Positions 36,321 to 44,756 of a stretch of 64,000 nt of DNA are shown piece after piece. Location of the stretch: contig NZ_JAGINP010000031.1 of NCBI RefSeq assembly GCF_017876155.1, positions 1 through 64,000 on the forward strand, given 5' to 3'. Numbering within the stretch: position 1 is the first letter of the stretch; each line of letters starts with the position of its first letter. The notes under the pieces are model-generated. The model had not been told where the DNA came from. It ran no database searches and saw nothing but the letters and a program-made list of their open reading frames with translations. This DNA is from Azospirillum rugosum (GTDB lineage: Bacteria > Pseudomonadota > Alphaproteobacteria > Azospirillales > Azospirillaceae). The translations under genes were made by a program, and so were the position numbers.

Positions 36321-36856
36321 CGCGCTTGGCCGCCGGGGCGCTGCTGGCCGCCCTGGCGGCGGCGTCCTTACCCCCGCCGGCCGCCGCGGCCGGCAACAGC
36401 GAGCGGACCATGACGCAAACGCCATCCGCGCAAGGACTCATCGTTTCCCCCAGCCGTTTCGGGCCGAAGGAGACCATGGACCGGCTCGTCACCGCCGTCA
36501 GCGAGGCCGGAATCGGCATCGCCGCGCGCATCGACCACGCGGCGGCCGCGGCCAAGGCCGGGCTGGCCCTGCGCCCGACGGAGGTTCTGGTCTTCGGCAA
36601 CCCGAAGGCCGGCACGCCGGTCATGCAGGCGGTCCCGACCATCGCCATCGACCTGCCGCTGAAGGCGCTGGTCTGGCAGGACGAGGACGGACGGACTTGG
36701 CTGGCCGTCAACGATCCCGTTTGGCTGGCCGAGCGCCACGGTGGGGCTGCGGGCACGGAGGCCAACCTGCGCGCGATGGCCGCCGGCCTCGTCGCCCTGG
36801 CCGCCCGCGCCACCGCGACGGACATCGGTCCCGCGGACGCCCCGCCTCCGCGCTGA
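36311..36856 (+). CDS. DUF302-domain protein with signal peptide
   Basis: A 181-residue protein beginning at GTG, where MPITRLAAGALLAALAAASL and the following PPPAAAA form a signal peptide. Residues 45-160 are a DUF302 domain (TMDRLVTAVSEAGIGIAARI, PTEVLVFGNPKAGTPVMQA, IAIDLPLKALVWQDEDG), a small alpha/beta fold of unknown role. The gene overlaps the preceding stop by ten bases. An ATG at 36410 would give a cytosolic form. The product probably sits in the periplasm. Confidence 0.75.
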   Translation: MPITRLAAGALLAALAAASLPPPAAAAGNSERTMTQTPSAQGLIVSPSRFGPKETMDRLVTAVSEAGIGIAARIDHAAAAAKAGLALRPTEVLVFGNPKAGTPVMQAVPTIAIDLPLKALVWQDEDGRTWLAVNDPVWLAERHGGAAGTEANLRAMAAGLVALAARATATDIGPADAPPPR

Positions 36857-36897
36857 CCGGCGCGGGGCACCATAACCGCTCAACGAGGAAACGCACC

Positions 36898-37632
36898 ATG
36901 CCCGACACCCACAACGCGTCCGCTCGCGATCCCTACGCCGATCCGGAAAACCCGGTCCTGCCGAAGCGCGACATGACGCTCGACCTGCGCCGGACCGCGC
37001 TGGTCGTCACCGACCCGCAGATCGACTTCCTCAGCCCGAAGGGCGCCGCCTGGGGCGCCTTCGGTGAAAGCATCACGGAGCACAACACCGTCCCGAACCT
37101 GCTGCGCCTCTTCCAGGCGTCGAAGAAGGCCGGCATCCCGGTGGTGATCTCCCCGCACTACTACTTCCCGCACGACCACAAATGGGATTTCGCGGCACCG
37201 GGCGAGGCGCTGATGCACGCCATGCACATGTTCGACCGGCCGGGCGCGCTGTCGCTGGAGGGCTTCGCCGGGTCGGGCGCCGACTGGATGCCGGAATACA
37301 AGGACATCATCCAGGACGGCCAGACCATCGTCTGCTCGCCGCACAAGATCGCCGGGCCGCAGACCAACGACACGCTGTTCCAGCTGCGCAAGAAGAGCGT
37401 CGACCAGGTGATCCTGGCCGGCATGGCCGCGAACTTCTGCGTGGAATCGCATCTGCGCGACTTCGTGGAGCACGGGTTCGAGGTTGCCGTGGTGCGCGAC
37501 GCGACCGCCGCCAGCAAGATCCCGGAAGGCGACGGCTATCTCGCCGCGCTGACCAACTTCCGCTGGCTCGCCAACGCGCTGTGGACGACCGACACGGCCA
37601 TCGAGAAGCTCAACGCCGCAGCCTCGCGCTAA
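36898..37632 (+). CDS. Isochorismatase-family cysteine amidohydrolase
   Basis: A 244-residue hydrolase with the catalytic triad of the nicotinamidase/isochorismatase family: Asp in VVTDPQIDFL, Lys in the central region and Cys in AGMAANFCVESHLRD. Members hydrolyse amides, carbamates and isochorismate. Its position right after the nitrile hydratase-like genes fits an amidase that turns the amide into acid plus ammonia, but this is inference. The N-terminal 30 residues are an extra leader. A palindrome follows the stop. Confidence 0.85.
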   Translation: MPDTHNASARDPYADPENPVLPKRDMTLDLRRTALVVTDPQIDFLSPKGAAWGAFGESITEHNTVPNLLRLFQASKKAGIPVVISPHYYFPHDHKWDFAAPGEALMHAMHMFDRPGALSLEGFAGSGADWMPEYKDIIQDGQTIVCSPHKIAGPQTNDTLFQLRKKSVDQVILAGMAANFCVESHLRDFVEHGFEVAVVRDATAASKIPEGDGYLAALTNFRWLANALWTTDTAIEKLNAAASR

Positions 37633-37635
37633 ATT

Positions 37636-37656
37636 CCTATTTGTTTGACAAATAGG
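37636..37656. promoter_or_regulatory. Perfect 9-bp inverted repeat, operator or hairpin
   Basis: CCTATTTGT-TTG-ACAAATAGG lies 4 bases after the amidohydrolase stop and 74 bases before the AcuI-like start. No T run follows, so an operator for the GntR regulator or a processing hairpin is more likely than a terminator. It is one of few AT-rich motifs here. Confidence 0.5.
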
Positions 37657-37729
37657 GGAGCAGCGCGTAGCGTCCCAATTCACGACGACGCCGTTCGTCA
37701 TGCGTCTTCATGGATGGGAGGACTCCGAC

Positions 37730-38725
37730 GTGGCCGAGAGCTTCGATGCCTTCGTGATCGAGGATGCCGAGGGTAAGCCCAAGGGCGGCTTCAAGCGCCT
37801 GACGCTGGCCGACCTGCCCGACAACGACGTGCTGGTGGAGGTCGCCTATTCGACCGTCAACTACAAGGACGGGCTGGCGGTCAGCGGCAAGGGGCGCATC
37901 GCCCGCAAGCTGCCGATGGTCGCCGGCATCGACCTTGCCGGCACCGTCGTGGAGTCCCGGTCTCCGGACTGGAAGGCGGGGGACAAGGTCGTGGTGAACG
38001 GCTGGGGCCTGTCGGAGACGCAGTGGGGCGGCTACAGCCGGTTCCAGCGCCTGAAGCCGGAATGGCTGACGCGCCTGCCGGACGCCTTCTCGCTGGAAGA
38101 GGCGATGGGCATCGGCACCGCCGGCTACACGGCGGCGCTCTGCGTGGACGCGCTGGAGAAGTGGGGCGTGATCCAGCCGGGCGGCAAGGAAGTCCTGGTC
38201 ACCGGGGCGGCCGGCGGCGTCGGTTCCGTCGCGGTGGCCCTGCTCGCCAAGCGCGGCTACCCGGTGGTAGCCTCCACCGGCCGGCCGGAGACGCACGACT
38301 ACCTGCGCGGCCTCGGTGCCACGGGCTTCATCGACCGCGCCGCCCTGCTGGAGAAAGGCGCGCCCTTGCAGAAGGAGCGCTGGGCCGGCGGTGTCGATTC
38401 CGTGGGCGGCCAGACGCTGGTGAACGCGCTGTCGCAGACCGTGTGGGGCGGCGCCATCGCCGCCTGCGGTCTCGCCGGCTCGGCGGACCTGCCGGGCACG
38501 GTGCTGCCGCACATCCTGCGCAGCGTGACCCTGCTGGGCGTCGATTCCGTGATGGCCCCGCCGGACCGCCGCAACGCCGCCTGGACCCGTCTGGCCCGCG
38601 ACCTGGACAAGGACAAGCTGGCGGCGATGTACGAGGTTCAGCCCTTCCAGGCGCTGCCGGACCTGGCGACGAAGATCCTCGCCGGGCAGATCCGCGGGCG
38701 TGTGGTGGTGGATTTGAAGGGGTGA
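37730..38725 (+). CDS. acuI: MDR-family oxidoreductase, acrylyl-CoA reductase (AcuI) type
   Basis: A 331-residue NADPH-dependent zinc-free medium-chain reductase. The GTG start follows GGGAGGA; an ATG 10 codons upstream lacks a ribosome site. VAESFDAFVIEDAEGK, YSTVNYKDGLAVSGKGRI and LVTGAAGGVGSVAVALLAKR are typical of AcuI/YhdH proteins that reduce acryloyl-CoA to propionyl-CoA. If the nearby split nitrile hydratase acts on acrylonitrile-like compounds, AcuI would take the final steps. The exact substrate is not shown by sequence. Confidence 0.88.
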   Translation: MAESFDAFVIEDAEGKPKGGFKRLTLADLPDNDVLVEVAYSTVNYKDGLAVSGKGRIARKLPMVAGIDLAGTVVESRSPDWKAGDKVVVNGWGLSETQWGGYSRFQRLKPEWLTRLPDAFSLEEAMGIGTAGYTAALCVDALEKWGVIQPGGKEVLVTGAAGGVGSVAVALLAKRGYPVVASTGRPETHDYLRGLGATGFIDRAALLEKGAPLQKERWAGGVDSVGGQTLVNALSQTVWGGAIAACGLAGSADLPGTVLPHILRSVTLLGVDSVMAPPDRRNAAWTRLARDLDKDKLAAMYEVQPFQALPDLATKILAGQIRGRVVVDLKG

Positions 38726-38743
38726 GGTTGATTGTGGGAGGTG

Positions 38744-38865
38744 GTTGCGCTGGGCCCCCTCCCTAACCCTCCCCCACCTTCGGCGAGGGAGGGGACTGCC
38801 GCCGCTCCCGCGCTAAACTCCTCCCCCCGCGAAGTGGGGGGAGGTTGGGAGGGGGGCCCAACGCC
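38744..38865. repeat. Family C palindromic repeat between convergent genes
   Basis: TTGCGCTGGGCCCCCTCCCT at the left is inverted in GAGGGGGGCCCAACGC at the right, with CTCCCCCCGCGAAGTGGGGG and ACCTTCGGCGAGGGAGG hairpins inside. Other copies: 42421-42523 and 50997-51118. All three lie between converging genes, here acuI and gntR, which suggests a bidirectional terminator. Confidence 0.82.
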
Positions 38866-38879
38866 AGGACCCACCAAGC

Positions 38880-39620
38880 TCACCCCGCACGCTCCGCACG
38901 CCGCTTCAAAGCCTCCCCGTAGCGGTCGCGCGTGTAGGCGACGAGGTCGGCCAGGGCTTCCGCTCCCGCCGTCGGGTCGCGGGCCTCGACGGCGCGCAGG
39001 ATGCGCTCGTGCAGGTCGGCGACGACCAGGCGGTCGCGGACGCGGAAGATGATCATGTTGCTGACCGGCTCCAGCGCCTCCACGACGGCGTGCATCAGGT
39101 AGCCGAGCAGGGCGTTGCCGGCGGCGTCGACCAGCGCACGGTGGAAGCGGACGTCGGACGCGCAGAACTCCTCGTCGGTCAGCGCCGGGTCGCGCTGGCG
39201 CTCCACCTCCAGGCGCATGGCTTCCAGCTGGGCGTCGGTCCGGTTCTGCGCGGCCAGGCGACAGCACACCGTTTCCAGCTCCAGCCGGGCGGTGGCCATA
39301 TCGTCCAGGCTGATGTCGCCAACGGCGACCATCAGCGTCGTGGCGTTGGCCAGCGACTGCGCGGCCTCCTCCGGCGCCGGGCTCGCCACGAAGTTTCCGC
39401 CGGTGGGGCCGCGGCGGGAGCGGATGAGATGCTGCGCCGCCAGCCGCTTCAGCGCCTCCCGCACGGTCGGGCGGGACACCTGGAAGCGCTGGGCAAGCTC
39501 GTCCTCCGTCGGCAGCCGCTCGTCGACCTTCAGCCGACCGTCCATGATGGCCGTGCGGATGCTCTCCGCGATCTGCTTGGCCGCGCTGACCGTCACGACC
39601 TTGTCGAAGTCGATGGCCAT
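38880..39620 (-). CDS. GntR/FadR-family transcriptional regulator
   Basis: A 246-residue regulator from MAIDFDKVV (10 further codons are open upstream). The N-terminal winged helix (QIAESIRTAIMDGRL, LAQRFQVSRPTVREALKRLA) is followed by an all-helical FCD effector domain with metal-binding histidines (DVRFHRALVDAAGN, HERILRAVEARD). Such regulators respond to carboxylic acids. It is convergent with the AcuI-like gene, which it may control. A partial palindrome at 39686-39700 could be its own operator. Confidence 0.9.
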   Translation of the reverse strand: MAIDFDKVVTVSAAKQIAESIRTAIMDGRLKVDERLPTEDELAQRFQVSRPTVREALKRLAAQHLIRSRRGPTGGNFVASPAPEEAAQSLANATTLMVAVGDISLDDMATARLELETVCCRLAAQNRTDAQLEAMRLEVERQRDPALTDEEFCASDVRFHRALVDAAGNALLGYLMHAVVEALEPVSNMIIFRVRDRLVVADLHERILRAVEARDPTAGAEALADLVAYTRDRYGEALKRRAERAG

Positions 39621-39685
39621 TCCGATCCCGTCTCCCTCTGCCCCGTACACTCAGCGTAACACGGACAGCCCGGCGTCATACCTGT

Positions 39686-39700
39686 ATTCGTCAGATGAAT
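39686..39700. promoter_or_regulatory. Putative operator upstream of gntR
   Basis: ATTCGTCAGATGAAT has ATTC/GAAT and TC/GA arms (one mismatched pair). It lies 66 bases upstream of the GntR start. Autoregulation is inferred. Confidence 0.35.
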
Positions 39701-39709
39701 GGGAGTCAG

Positions 39710-39741
39710 AAAAAAGCCGGCCGGCAGAGGCTGCCGGCCGG
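39710..39741 (-). terminator. Rho-independent terminator of the protease gene
   Basis: Arms CCGGCCGGCAG (39717-39727) and CTGCCGGCCGG (39731-39741) are perfect 11-base complements with a 3-base loop, followed on the minus strand by TTTTTT. It ends the transcript that comes from the metalloprotease gene. Confidence 0.9.
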
Positions 39742-39857
39742 AGGTTCGGGGACGGGAGGAAGGGAAGGCTGTGTCCGATGGATGGACCGTACGCCCATGG
39801 CCCGGCCGCCGCTGTGGCCTGCGCCACAACCCGGGCCGCTTTTCCGTCTCGTCGGAA

Positions 39858-41333
39858 TCAGACCAGAGTCAGGTCGCCCAACCCGACGTTGGCGTTGCCG
39901 GAGAACAGGCCGAGCAGGCGCACGTCGGACGACGCGACGGACTGGCCCGGCGCCCCGGCGTCGCGGACCAGATAGGCCCCCGTGTTCGTCCCGTCGCTGG
40001 CCAGGACCAGGACGTCGTGGGCCGGTGCCGATCCGACGAACGGGCCGACGGCGGCGAGAAGGCTGGCGAAGTCCGGGTCGGTCAGCCCGGCCAGCGGGGC
40101 GGACAGCCGCACCGCCTCGTCGGTCGGCCCGTCGAGTTCGCCGGGACCACGCACCGCTCCCGCCAGGATCCCGTCGCCGTTGCGGTCGATGGCGCTGCGC
40201 AGCGACCCGCCCAGCGCGAGCTTGTCGATGCCGGATTCGAAGCCGGTCACCTGGTCGAACCCGGCCGGTTGGCCGGGCGCGCCGCCGTCGTCCGGGCTGG
40301 CGTAGAGGATCATGTCGCCCAGGCCGTCCGCCGGCAGCTGCAGCAGGTCGGCGCCGGTGCCCCCGATCAGCACGTTCGCCGTCTGGTTGCCGACGATGGT
40401 GTCGTTGCCGATGCCCCCCACCGCATTCTCGATCAGCGACCGCGTGTCGCCGTTGTGGAGATAGGCGGTGGCGACGTTGCCGCGCGCCAGCCTGGTCGGG
40501 TCGGCGTAGTCGAGCCGGGCGAACTGCGCGGTGGAGAGGGTGCTCCAGCCGCCGGGCTGGAGGTTGACGGACACGCCGGTCGTGTAGGCGGACAGGTCGT
40601 AGGTGTCGGTGCCGCCGCCGTCCCAGACCGTCTGGAAGATGGTCTTCTGGTCGGGGGTGAAACGGTGGACGGTGTCCCCGGCGTTGGCGGCGTAGTTGGC
40701 GCCGTACTCGTATTGGATCGCCGCGATGTCGTTGAGCATCGGGGTGGTCGGGTAGGACCCGCGGGGGATGACGTAGCCGGTCAGCGGCGCGTCGGGATAG
40801 GATCGGTAGCTCATGATTGACAGCTCGACCGAATCCGTCGCCGCGGGCGCCGTAACCCCGGTCACGACGGGGTCGTGCGGGTGCTTCAGCCCCAGCGCGT
40901 GGCCGATCTCATGCACCGCGGTGGCGTACTGGTAGCTGCCGGGCACCCAGAACGGGACGTCGGTCAGGGGCCGCCCGAACCACACGTCGCCGCCCTGGGG
41001 CACGTCGGTCGGCAGGTAGGTGTAGGCCGTGCTCGCCTCCGTCGTGCCGGCGAAGCGGAGATCCGCGGTCTGGGTGGGCTCCGACACCGGCACGAAGGTC
41101 AGGTTGGCGACCGCCGCCCAGCTTCCCCAGGCCGCGGTCACCGCCTGCTGCTGCGCGCTGTTCAGCGTCGTGAAGCCGGTGAAGGGCTCGCTGCCGGCGC
41201 CGTAATTCTCCCAGGAGGAGGACGCGACCGGAAATCCGACGGTCAGCGTGTTGCTGTTCCACCGTTCCCCGTCCAGCAGGGCGTCGATGGCCGGGTTGCC
41301 CGACAGAGGTTCCACCACCGATTGGATCGCCAT
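39858..41333 (-). CDS. Serralysin-like M10 metalloprotease with RTX C terminus
   Basis: A 491-residue zinc protease starting MAIQSVVEPL (GTG three codons earlier also possible). The zinc motif HEIGHALGLKHPHD is near residue 141, with the Met-turn SIMSYRSY. The C-terminal part has short RTX-like repeats (GNDTIVGNQTANVLIGGTGAD) and an unusual DRNGDGILAG, EF-hand-like loop. There is no N-terminal signal peptide, and the end (LGDLTLV) is hydrophobic, so type I secretion is likely. No T1SS genes lie in the window. The gene is divergent from a Crp/Fnr regulator. Confidence 0.9.
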   Translation of the reverse strand: MAIQSVVEPLSGNPAIDALLDGERWNSNTLTVGFPVASSSWENYGAGSEPFTGFTTLNSAQQQAVTAAWGSWAAVANLTFVPVSEPTQTADLRFAGTTEASTAYTYLPTDVPQGGDVWFGRPLTDVPFWVPGSYQYATAVHEIGHALGLKHPHDPVVTGVTAPAATDSVELSIMSYRSYPDAPLTGYVIPRGSYPTTPMLNDIAAIQYEYGANYAANAGDTVHRFTPDQKTIFQTVWDGGGTDTYDLSAYTTGVSVNLQPGGWSTLSTAQFARLDYADPTRLARGNVATAYLHNGDTRSLIENAVGGIGNDTIVGNQTANVLIGGTGADLLQLPADGLGDMILYASPDDGGAPGQPAGFDQVTGFESGIDKLALGGSLRSAIDRNGDGILAGAVRGPGELDGPTDEAVRLSAPLAGLTDPDFASLLAAVGPFVGSAPAHDVLVLASDGTNTGAYLVRDAGAPGQSVASSDVRLLGLFSGNANVGLGDLTLV

Positions 41334-41641
41334 GCCGGACACCCGCTCCTCTGGTTGCGCGCCCGCCCACGGCGCCCATCGGTGACGCGGTGCCGGGAAG
41401 GTCCGGGCCGTGCATCCGCTCTAGGGCATAATTCCCAAACTGGCCGATTGGGACAATCCTTCAGGACGGGTTGGCAGAAAAGCCCGCACAAGGGGATGCG
41501 GGCGCGGCCGGGCTAACCCCGACGGACATCACCCGCGACCGGCCGCGGCGTTGCGCGGGGAACGCGCGTCGCACCTGTTCGTTGAGAAAGCGGAGGTTGC
41601 GCAGGCGATCCCGTTCTCGGCAACTGGGGTCTGAAGGAACG
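41334..41641. promoter_or_regulatory. Divergent control region of protease and Crp/Fnr regulator
   Basis: About 300 bases. It contains TCCCAA-N9-TTGGGA (41433-41453), a two-fold symmetric site of the size bound by Crp-type dimers, in an AT-richer patch. No gene is seen; an upstream extension of the regulator frame is poorly coding. Confidence 0.5.
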
Positions 41642-42409
41642 ATGACGACGACACGCCCCCAGGCCTCAGCCCGTGTCCCGAACGTGGCCTGCCTTGACTG
41701 CACGCTGCGGCGGACACGGCTGTTCAAGCCGCTGGATGACGGCGAGCTGCAATACGTCGCCGAACTGCGGGAACGGCAGCTGTCCCGCCCGGCCGGGGCG
41801 CGCCTGCTGCAACCCGGCCCGGCCGGCGGCTACATCTACACGCTCTATTCGGGCTGGGCCTTCCGCTCCATCCGGCTGGCCGACGGGTCGCGGCAGATCC
41901 TGGAATTCCTGCTGCCGGGGGATGTCTTCGGCCTGCACGTCGCCCTGGTCGGCGACTGGGACTACGAGGTCACCGCGCTGACCCCCGTCCTGCTCTGCCG
42001 GCTGCGCGCGCCCAGTCTGGAGGATCTTTGCGCGCGCTTCCCCGCGCTGAACCGGGCCCTGATCCACACGCTGGTGGAGGACAAGCGGCGCGCCGACAGC
42101 CGGCTGGCCGTGCTGGGCCGCACGCTGGGGCCGCAGCGCATCGCCTACCTGATGCTGGAACTGGCCGAGCGCCTGGAAATGGCGGGGCAACTGACCGACG
42201 GTTGCTGCGAGTTCCCCCTGCGCCGCCGCCACCTCGCCGACGCGACCGGGCTGTCGGGCACGCATGTGAACCGCTCCCTGGCGGAACTGCGCGACCGGCG
42301 CATGGCCCACGTCGCGGAGGGGCGGCTGACCATCCTGGACCGGGACCTGCTGACGGGCTTCGCCGGATACGCACCGCTGTCGCAACGGGTGCAGAGGTTG
42401 ATTTTGTGA
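41642..42409 (+). CDS. Crp/Fnr-family transcriptional regulator
   Basis: A 255-residue regulator starting MTTTRPQASA after GAAGGAACG. A CLDC pair precedes the cyclic-nucleotide-like beta-roll (about 20-150; EFLLPGDVFGLHVALVGDW), then a winged helix with LRRRHLADATGLSGTHVNRS. The N-terminal Cys pair alone is too few for an Fnr-type 4Fe-4S cluster. It probably controls the divergent protease gene. A family C repeat separates it from convergent acoC. Confidence 0.88.
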   Translation: MTTTRPQASARVPNVACLDCTLRRTRLFKPLDDGELQYVAELRERQLSRPAGARLLQPGPAGGYIYTLYSGWAFRSIRLADGSRQILEFLLPGDVFGLHVALVGDWDYEVTALTPVLLCRLRAPSLEDLCARFPALNRALIHTLVEDKRRADSRLAVLGRTLGPQRIAYLMLELAERLEMAGQLTDGCCEFPLRRRHLADATGLSGTHVNRSLAELRDRRMAHVAEGRLTILDRDLLTGFAGYAPLSQRVQRLIL

Positions 42410-42420
42410 GGGGGGAGAGG

Positions 42421-42523
42421 TTGCGTTGGGCCCCCCTCCCAACCTCCCCCCACCTTCGGCGGGGGAAGGAGTTAATCCCCTCCCCCGCGAAGTGGGGGAG
42501 GGTTAGGGTGGGGGCCCGGCGCG
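42421..42523. repeat. Family C palindromic repeat between convergent genes
   Basis: Same pattern as 38744-38865: TTGCGTTGGGCCCCCCTCCC, CACCTTCGGCGGGGG, TCCCCCGCGAAGTGGGGGAG. It lies between the Crp/Fnr gene and acoC, which point at each other. Confidence 0.82.
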
Positions 42524-42550
42524 ACCACGCACCGGCTCCCGTTGCAGAAT

Positions 42551-43675
42551 TTACCCTCTGCCAATATGCTCCTTCAGCAGGGCGTTCACGGTGCCGGCCG
42601 CCTCCATCTGCACCATGTGGCCGGCGTTGGGGATCACCTCCGTCCGGGCGTTGGAGCCCAGCGCGGTGGCATGGGCGGCCGGGATGATCCGGTCCTCCTT
42701 CCCCCACACGACCAGCGTCGGCTTGCCCGCGGCGGCCACATCGCCGCCGAGCACGCTCGCCTGTTCCCCGTTCGCGAACAGGGCCCCGGACAGCGCCCGC
42801 AGCGCGCCGTCGACCCCGTCCAGCCGCTTGTACTTCAGCAGATCCTCGACCAGCTGGCGGCTGACGAGGCTGGTGTCGGCGAACAGCTGCTCCAGCACCG
42901 GCTTCAGGTCGCGCCGTCCCGTGGCCGCGACGAAGCCTTGGATGTAGGCCTGGTTGATCTCCCGCCCCAGCCCGGCCGAGGCGATGAGCGCCAGCGAGTC
43001 CACGCGGTCCGGCGCGTCGAGCGCCGTCCGCATGGACACCGCCCCGCCCATGGAATGCCCGACCAGGTGGGCGGAGCCGATGCCAACCGTGTCCATGAAC
43101 CCCAGCAACGCCGCCGACAGGCCGGCCAGCGACGGGTCGGCGATGGCCTTGGTGGACTGCCCATGGCCCGGCAGGTCCAGCGCGTAGACCGTGGCCTTCT
43201 CCGCCAGCGCGTCGATGGTGAACAGCCAGTTGTCGAGGTCGCCGCCGAAGCCGTGCACCAGCAGAACCGTCGGGCCGCCGTCGCCCCGCTTGGCGTAGCG
43301 GAGCGTCCCGGCCGGCGTGTCGGCGAAGAGGTATTGCGGGCCAGCGTCCTCCCCGCCCTCCTCGTCGTCTCCCTTCGGCACGGCGAAGCCGGCGACGAAG
43401 GCGTCCACCTCCGCGTCCGGCACGTCGGGGTCGGCCAGCACGGCGATCAGCGATTTCACCGGGTAGACGTTGCCGGGCTCCGCCAGGACCCGGCGCAGCG
43501 TGCCGGCGTCGCCGGCCTCCACCACGTTGGTGATCTTGTCGGTTTCGACCTCCAGCAGATCGTCGCCGACGTTGACGGTCGATCCCGGCTGCTTCAGCCA
43601 GCCGGTGATCTTGCCCTCCGACATGGACAGGCCCCATTTCGGCATGACGATGGGCTTGATGCGGTCAGTTTGCAT
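42551..43675 (-). CDS. acoC: Acetoin dehydrogenase E2, lipoyl domain plus alpha/beta hydrolase fold
   Basis: A 374-residue protein. Residues 5-80 are a lipoyl domain with the modified Lys in ETDKITN, and from about 125 an alpha/beta hydrolase fold follows (VLLVHGFGGDLDNWLFT, VGHSMGGAVSM, IPNAGHMVQME) instead of the usual chloramphenicol-acetyltransferase-like E2 core. This is the known AcoC architecture. It transfers the acetyl group from the E1-bound hydroxyethyl to CoA. It is the last gene of acoXABC. No E3 lies in the operon. Confidence 0.9.
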   Translation of the reverse strand: MQTDRIKPIVMPKWGLSMSEGKITGWLKQPGSTVNVGDDLLEVETDKITNVVEAGDAGTLRRVLAEPGNVYPVKSLIAVLADPDVPDAEVDAFVAGFAVPKGDDEEGGEDAGPQYLFADTPAGTLRYAKRGDGGPTVLLVHGFGGDLDNWLFTIDALAEKATVYALDLPGHGQSTKAIADPSLAGLSAALLGFMDTVGIGSAHLVGHSMGGAVSMRTALDAPDRVDSLALIASAGLGREINQAYIQGFVAATGRRDLKPVLEQLFADTSLVSRQLVEDLLKYKRLDGVDGALRALSGALFANGEQASVLGGDVAAAGKPTLVVWGKEDRIIPAAHATALGSNARTEVIPNAGHMVQMEAAGTVNALLKEHIGRG

Positions 43676-43691
43676 GAAAGGCGGCTCCGGG

Positions 43692-44729
43692 TCAGGCGGC
43701 GATGCTGCGGGGCGAGGTGCCGGTGGGGGCCAGCGTCCGCCGCGCCGCGTCGGCGATGGCGGCCGCGTTCGGGATGTAGAGGTCTTCCAGCACCGGGGAG
43801 AAGGGAACCGGTACGTGCGGCGCCGTCACCATCTGCACCCCGGCCTTCAGCGCGCCGAAGGCGTTCTGCCCGACGAAGGCGGCGACGTCCGACGCGATGC
43901 TGCAGCGCGGGTGCGCCTCATCGACGACGACCAGCCGGCCGGTGCGCTCCACGCTGTCGATCACCGTGTCCCAGTCGATGGGCGACAGGGTGCGCAGGTC
44001 GATGACCTCCGCCTCCACCTTGTCCTTGGCCAGGGCCTCGGCGGCCTCCATGGCGCGGTGGACGGTCAGGCCGTAGCTGACGATGGTCACGTCGCCGCCG
44101 TCGCGCAGCACGTTCGCCTCGCCGAAGGGGATGGCGTAGGATTCGGCCGGGACGTCGCATTCCAGCCCGTACAGGTTCTTGTGCTCGCAGAAGATGACCG
44201 GGTCGTTGTCGCGGATCGACTGGATCAGCAGGCCCTTGGCGTCGTAGGCGTTGGACGGGCAGACCACCTTCACGCCGGGGATGTGGGTGAAGATGGGGGT
44301 CAGCATCTGCGAATGCTGGGCCGCCGCGCGGAAGCCGGCGCCGACCATGGCGCGGATGACCACCGGCGTCTCCGCCTTGCCGCCGAACATGTAGCGGAAC
44401 TTGGCCGCCTGGTTGAAGATCTGGTCGAAACAGACGCCCATGAAGTCGATGAACATCAGCTCCGCCACCGGCCGCAAGCCGCAGGTCGCAGCGCCGATAG
44501 CCGCGCCGATGTAGGCGGATTCCGACAGCGGCGTGTCCATCAGCCGGTTGCCGTGCTTGGCGTGCAGCCCCTTGGTGACGCCCAGCACGCCGCCCCAGGC
44601 GTCGTCCTCGCCGGGGGAGCCGGTGCCGCCGACGATGTCCTCCCCCATCACGATGACGGACGGGTCGCGGGTCATCTCCAGGTCCAGCGCCTCGTTGATC
44701 GCCTGCTTCATGCTGATCTTGCGGGCCAT
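43692..44729 (-). CDS. acoB: Acetoin dehydrogenase E1 component, beta subunit
   Basis: A 345-residue TPP-enzyme subunit (MKQAINEALDLEMTRDPSVI, DTPLSESAYIGAAIGAA, VIDLRTLSPIDWDTVI). It works with AcoA to cleave acetoin to acetaldehyde and a bound acetyl unit. It starts 27 bases after acoA and ends 16 bases before acoC. It has a short C-terminal extension (about 20 residues) after the transketolase C-terminal domain. Confidence 0.92.
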   Translation of the reverse strand: MARKISMKQAINEALDLEMTRDPSVIVMGEDIVGGTGSPGEDDAWGGVLGVTKGLHAKHGNRLMDTPLSESAYIGAAIGAATCGLRPVAELMFIDFMGVCFDQIFNQAAKFRYMFGGKAETPVVIRAMVGAGFRAAAQHSQMLTPIFTHIPGVKVVCPSNAYDAKGLLIQSIRDNDPVIFCEHKNLYGLECDVPAESYAIPFGEANVLRDGGDVTIVSYGLTVHRAMEAAEALAKDKVEAEVIDLRTLSPIDWDTVIDSVERTGRLVVVDEAHPRCSIASDVAAFVGQNAFGALKAGVQMVTAPHVPVPFSPVLEDLYIPNAAAIADAARRTLAPTGTSPRSIAA

Positions 44730-44756
44730 GGTTCGTTCCTCCGATTTTTGCAGGCT

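Noticed and set aside
37636..37656. The AT-rich dyad as a Rho-independent terminator
   Set aside because: The stem is AT-rich and no T run follows on either strand.
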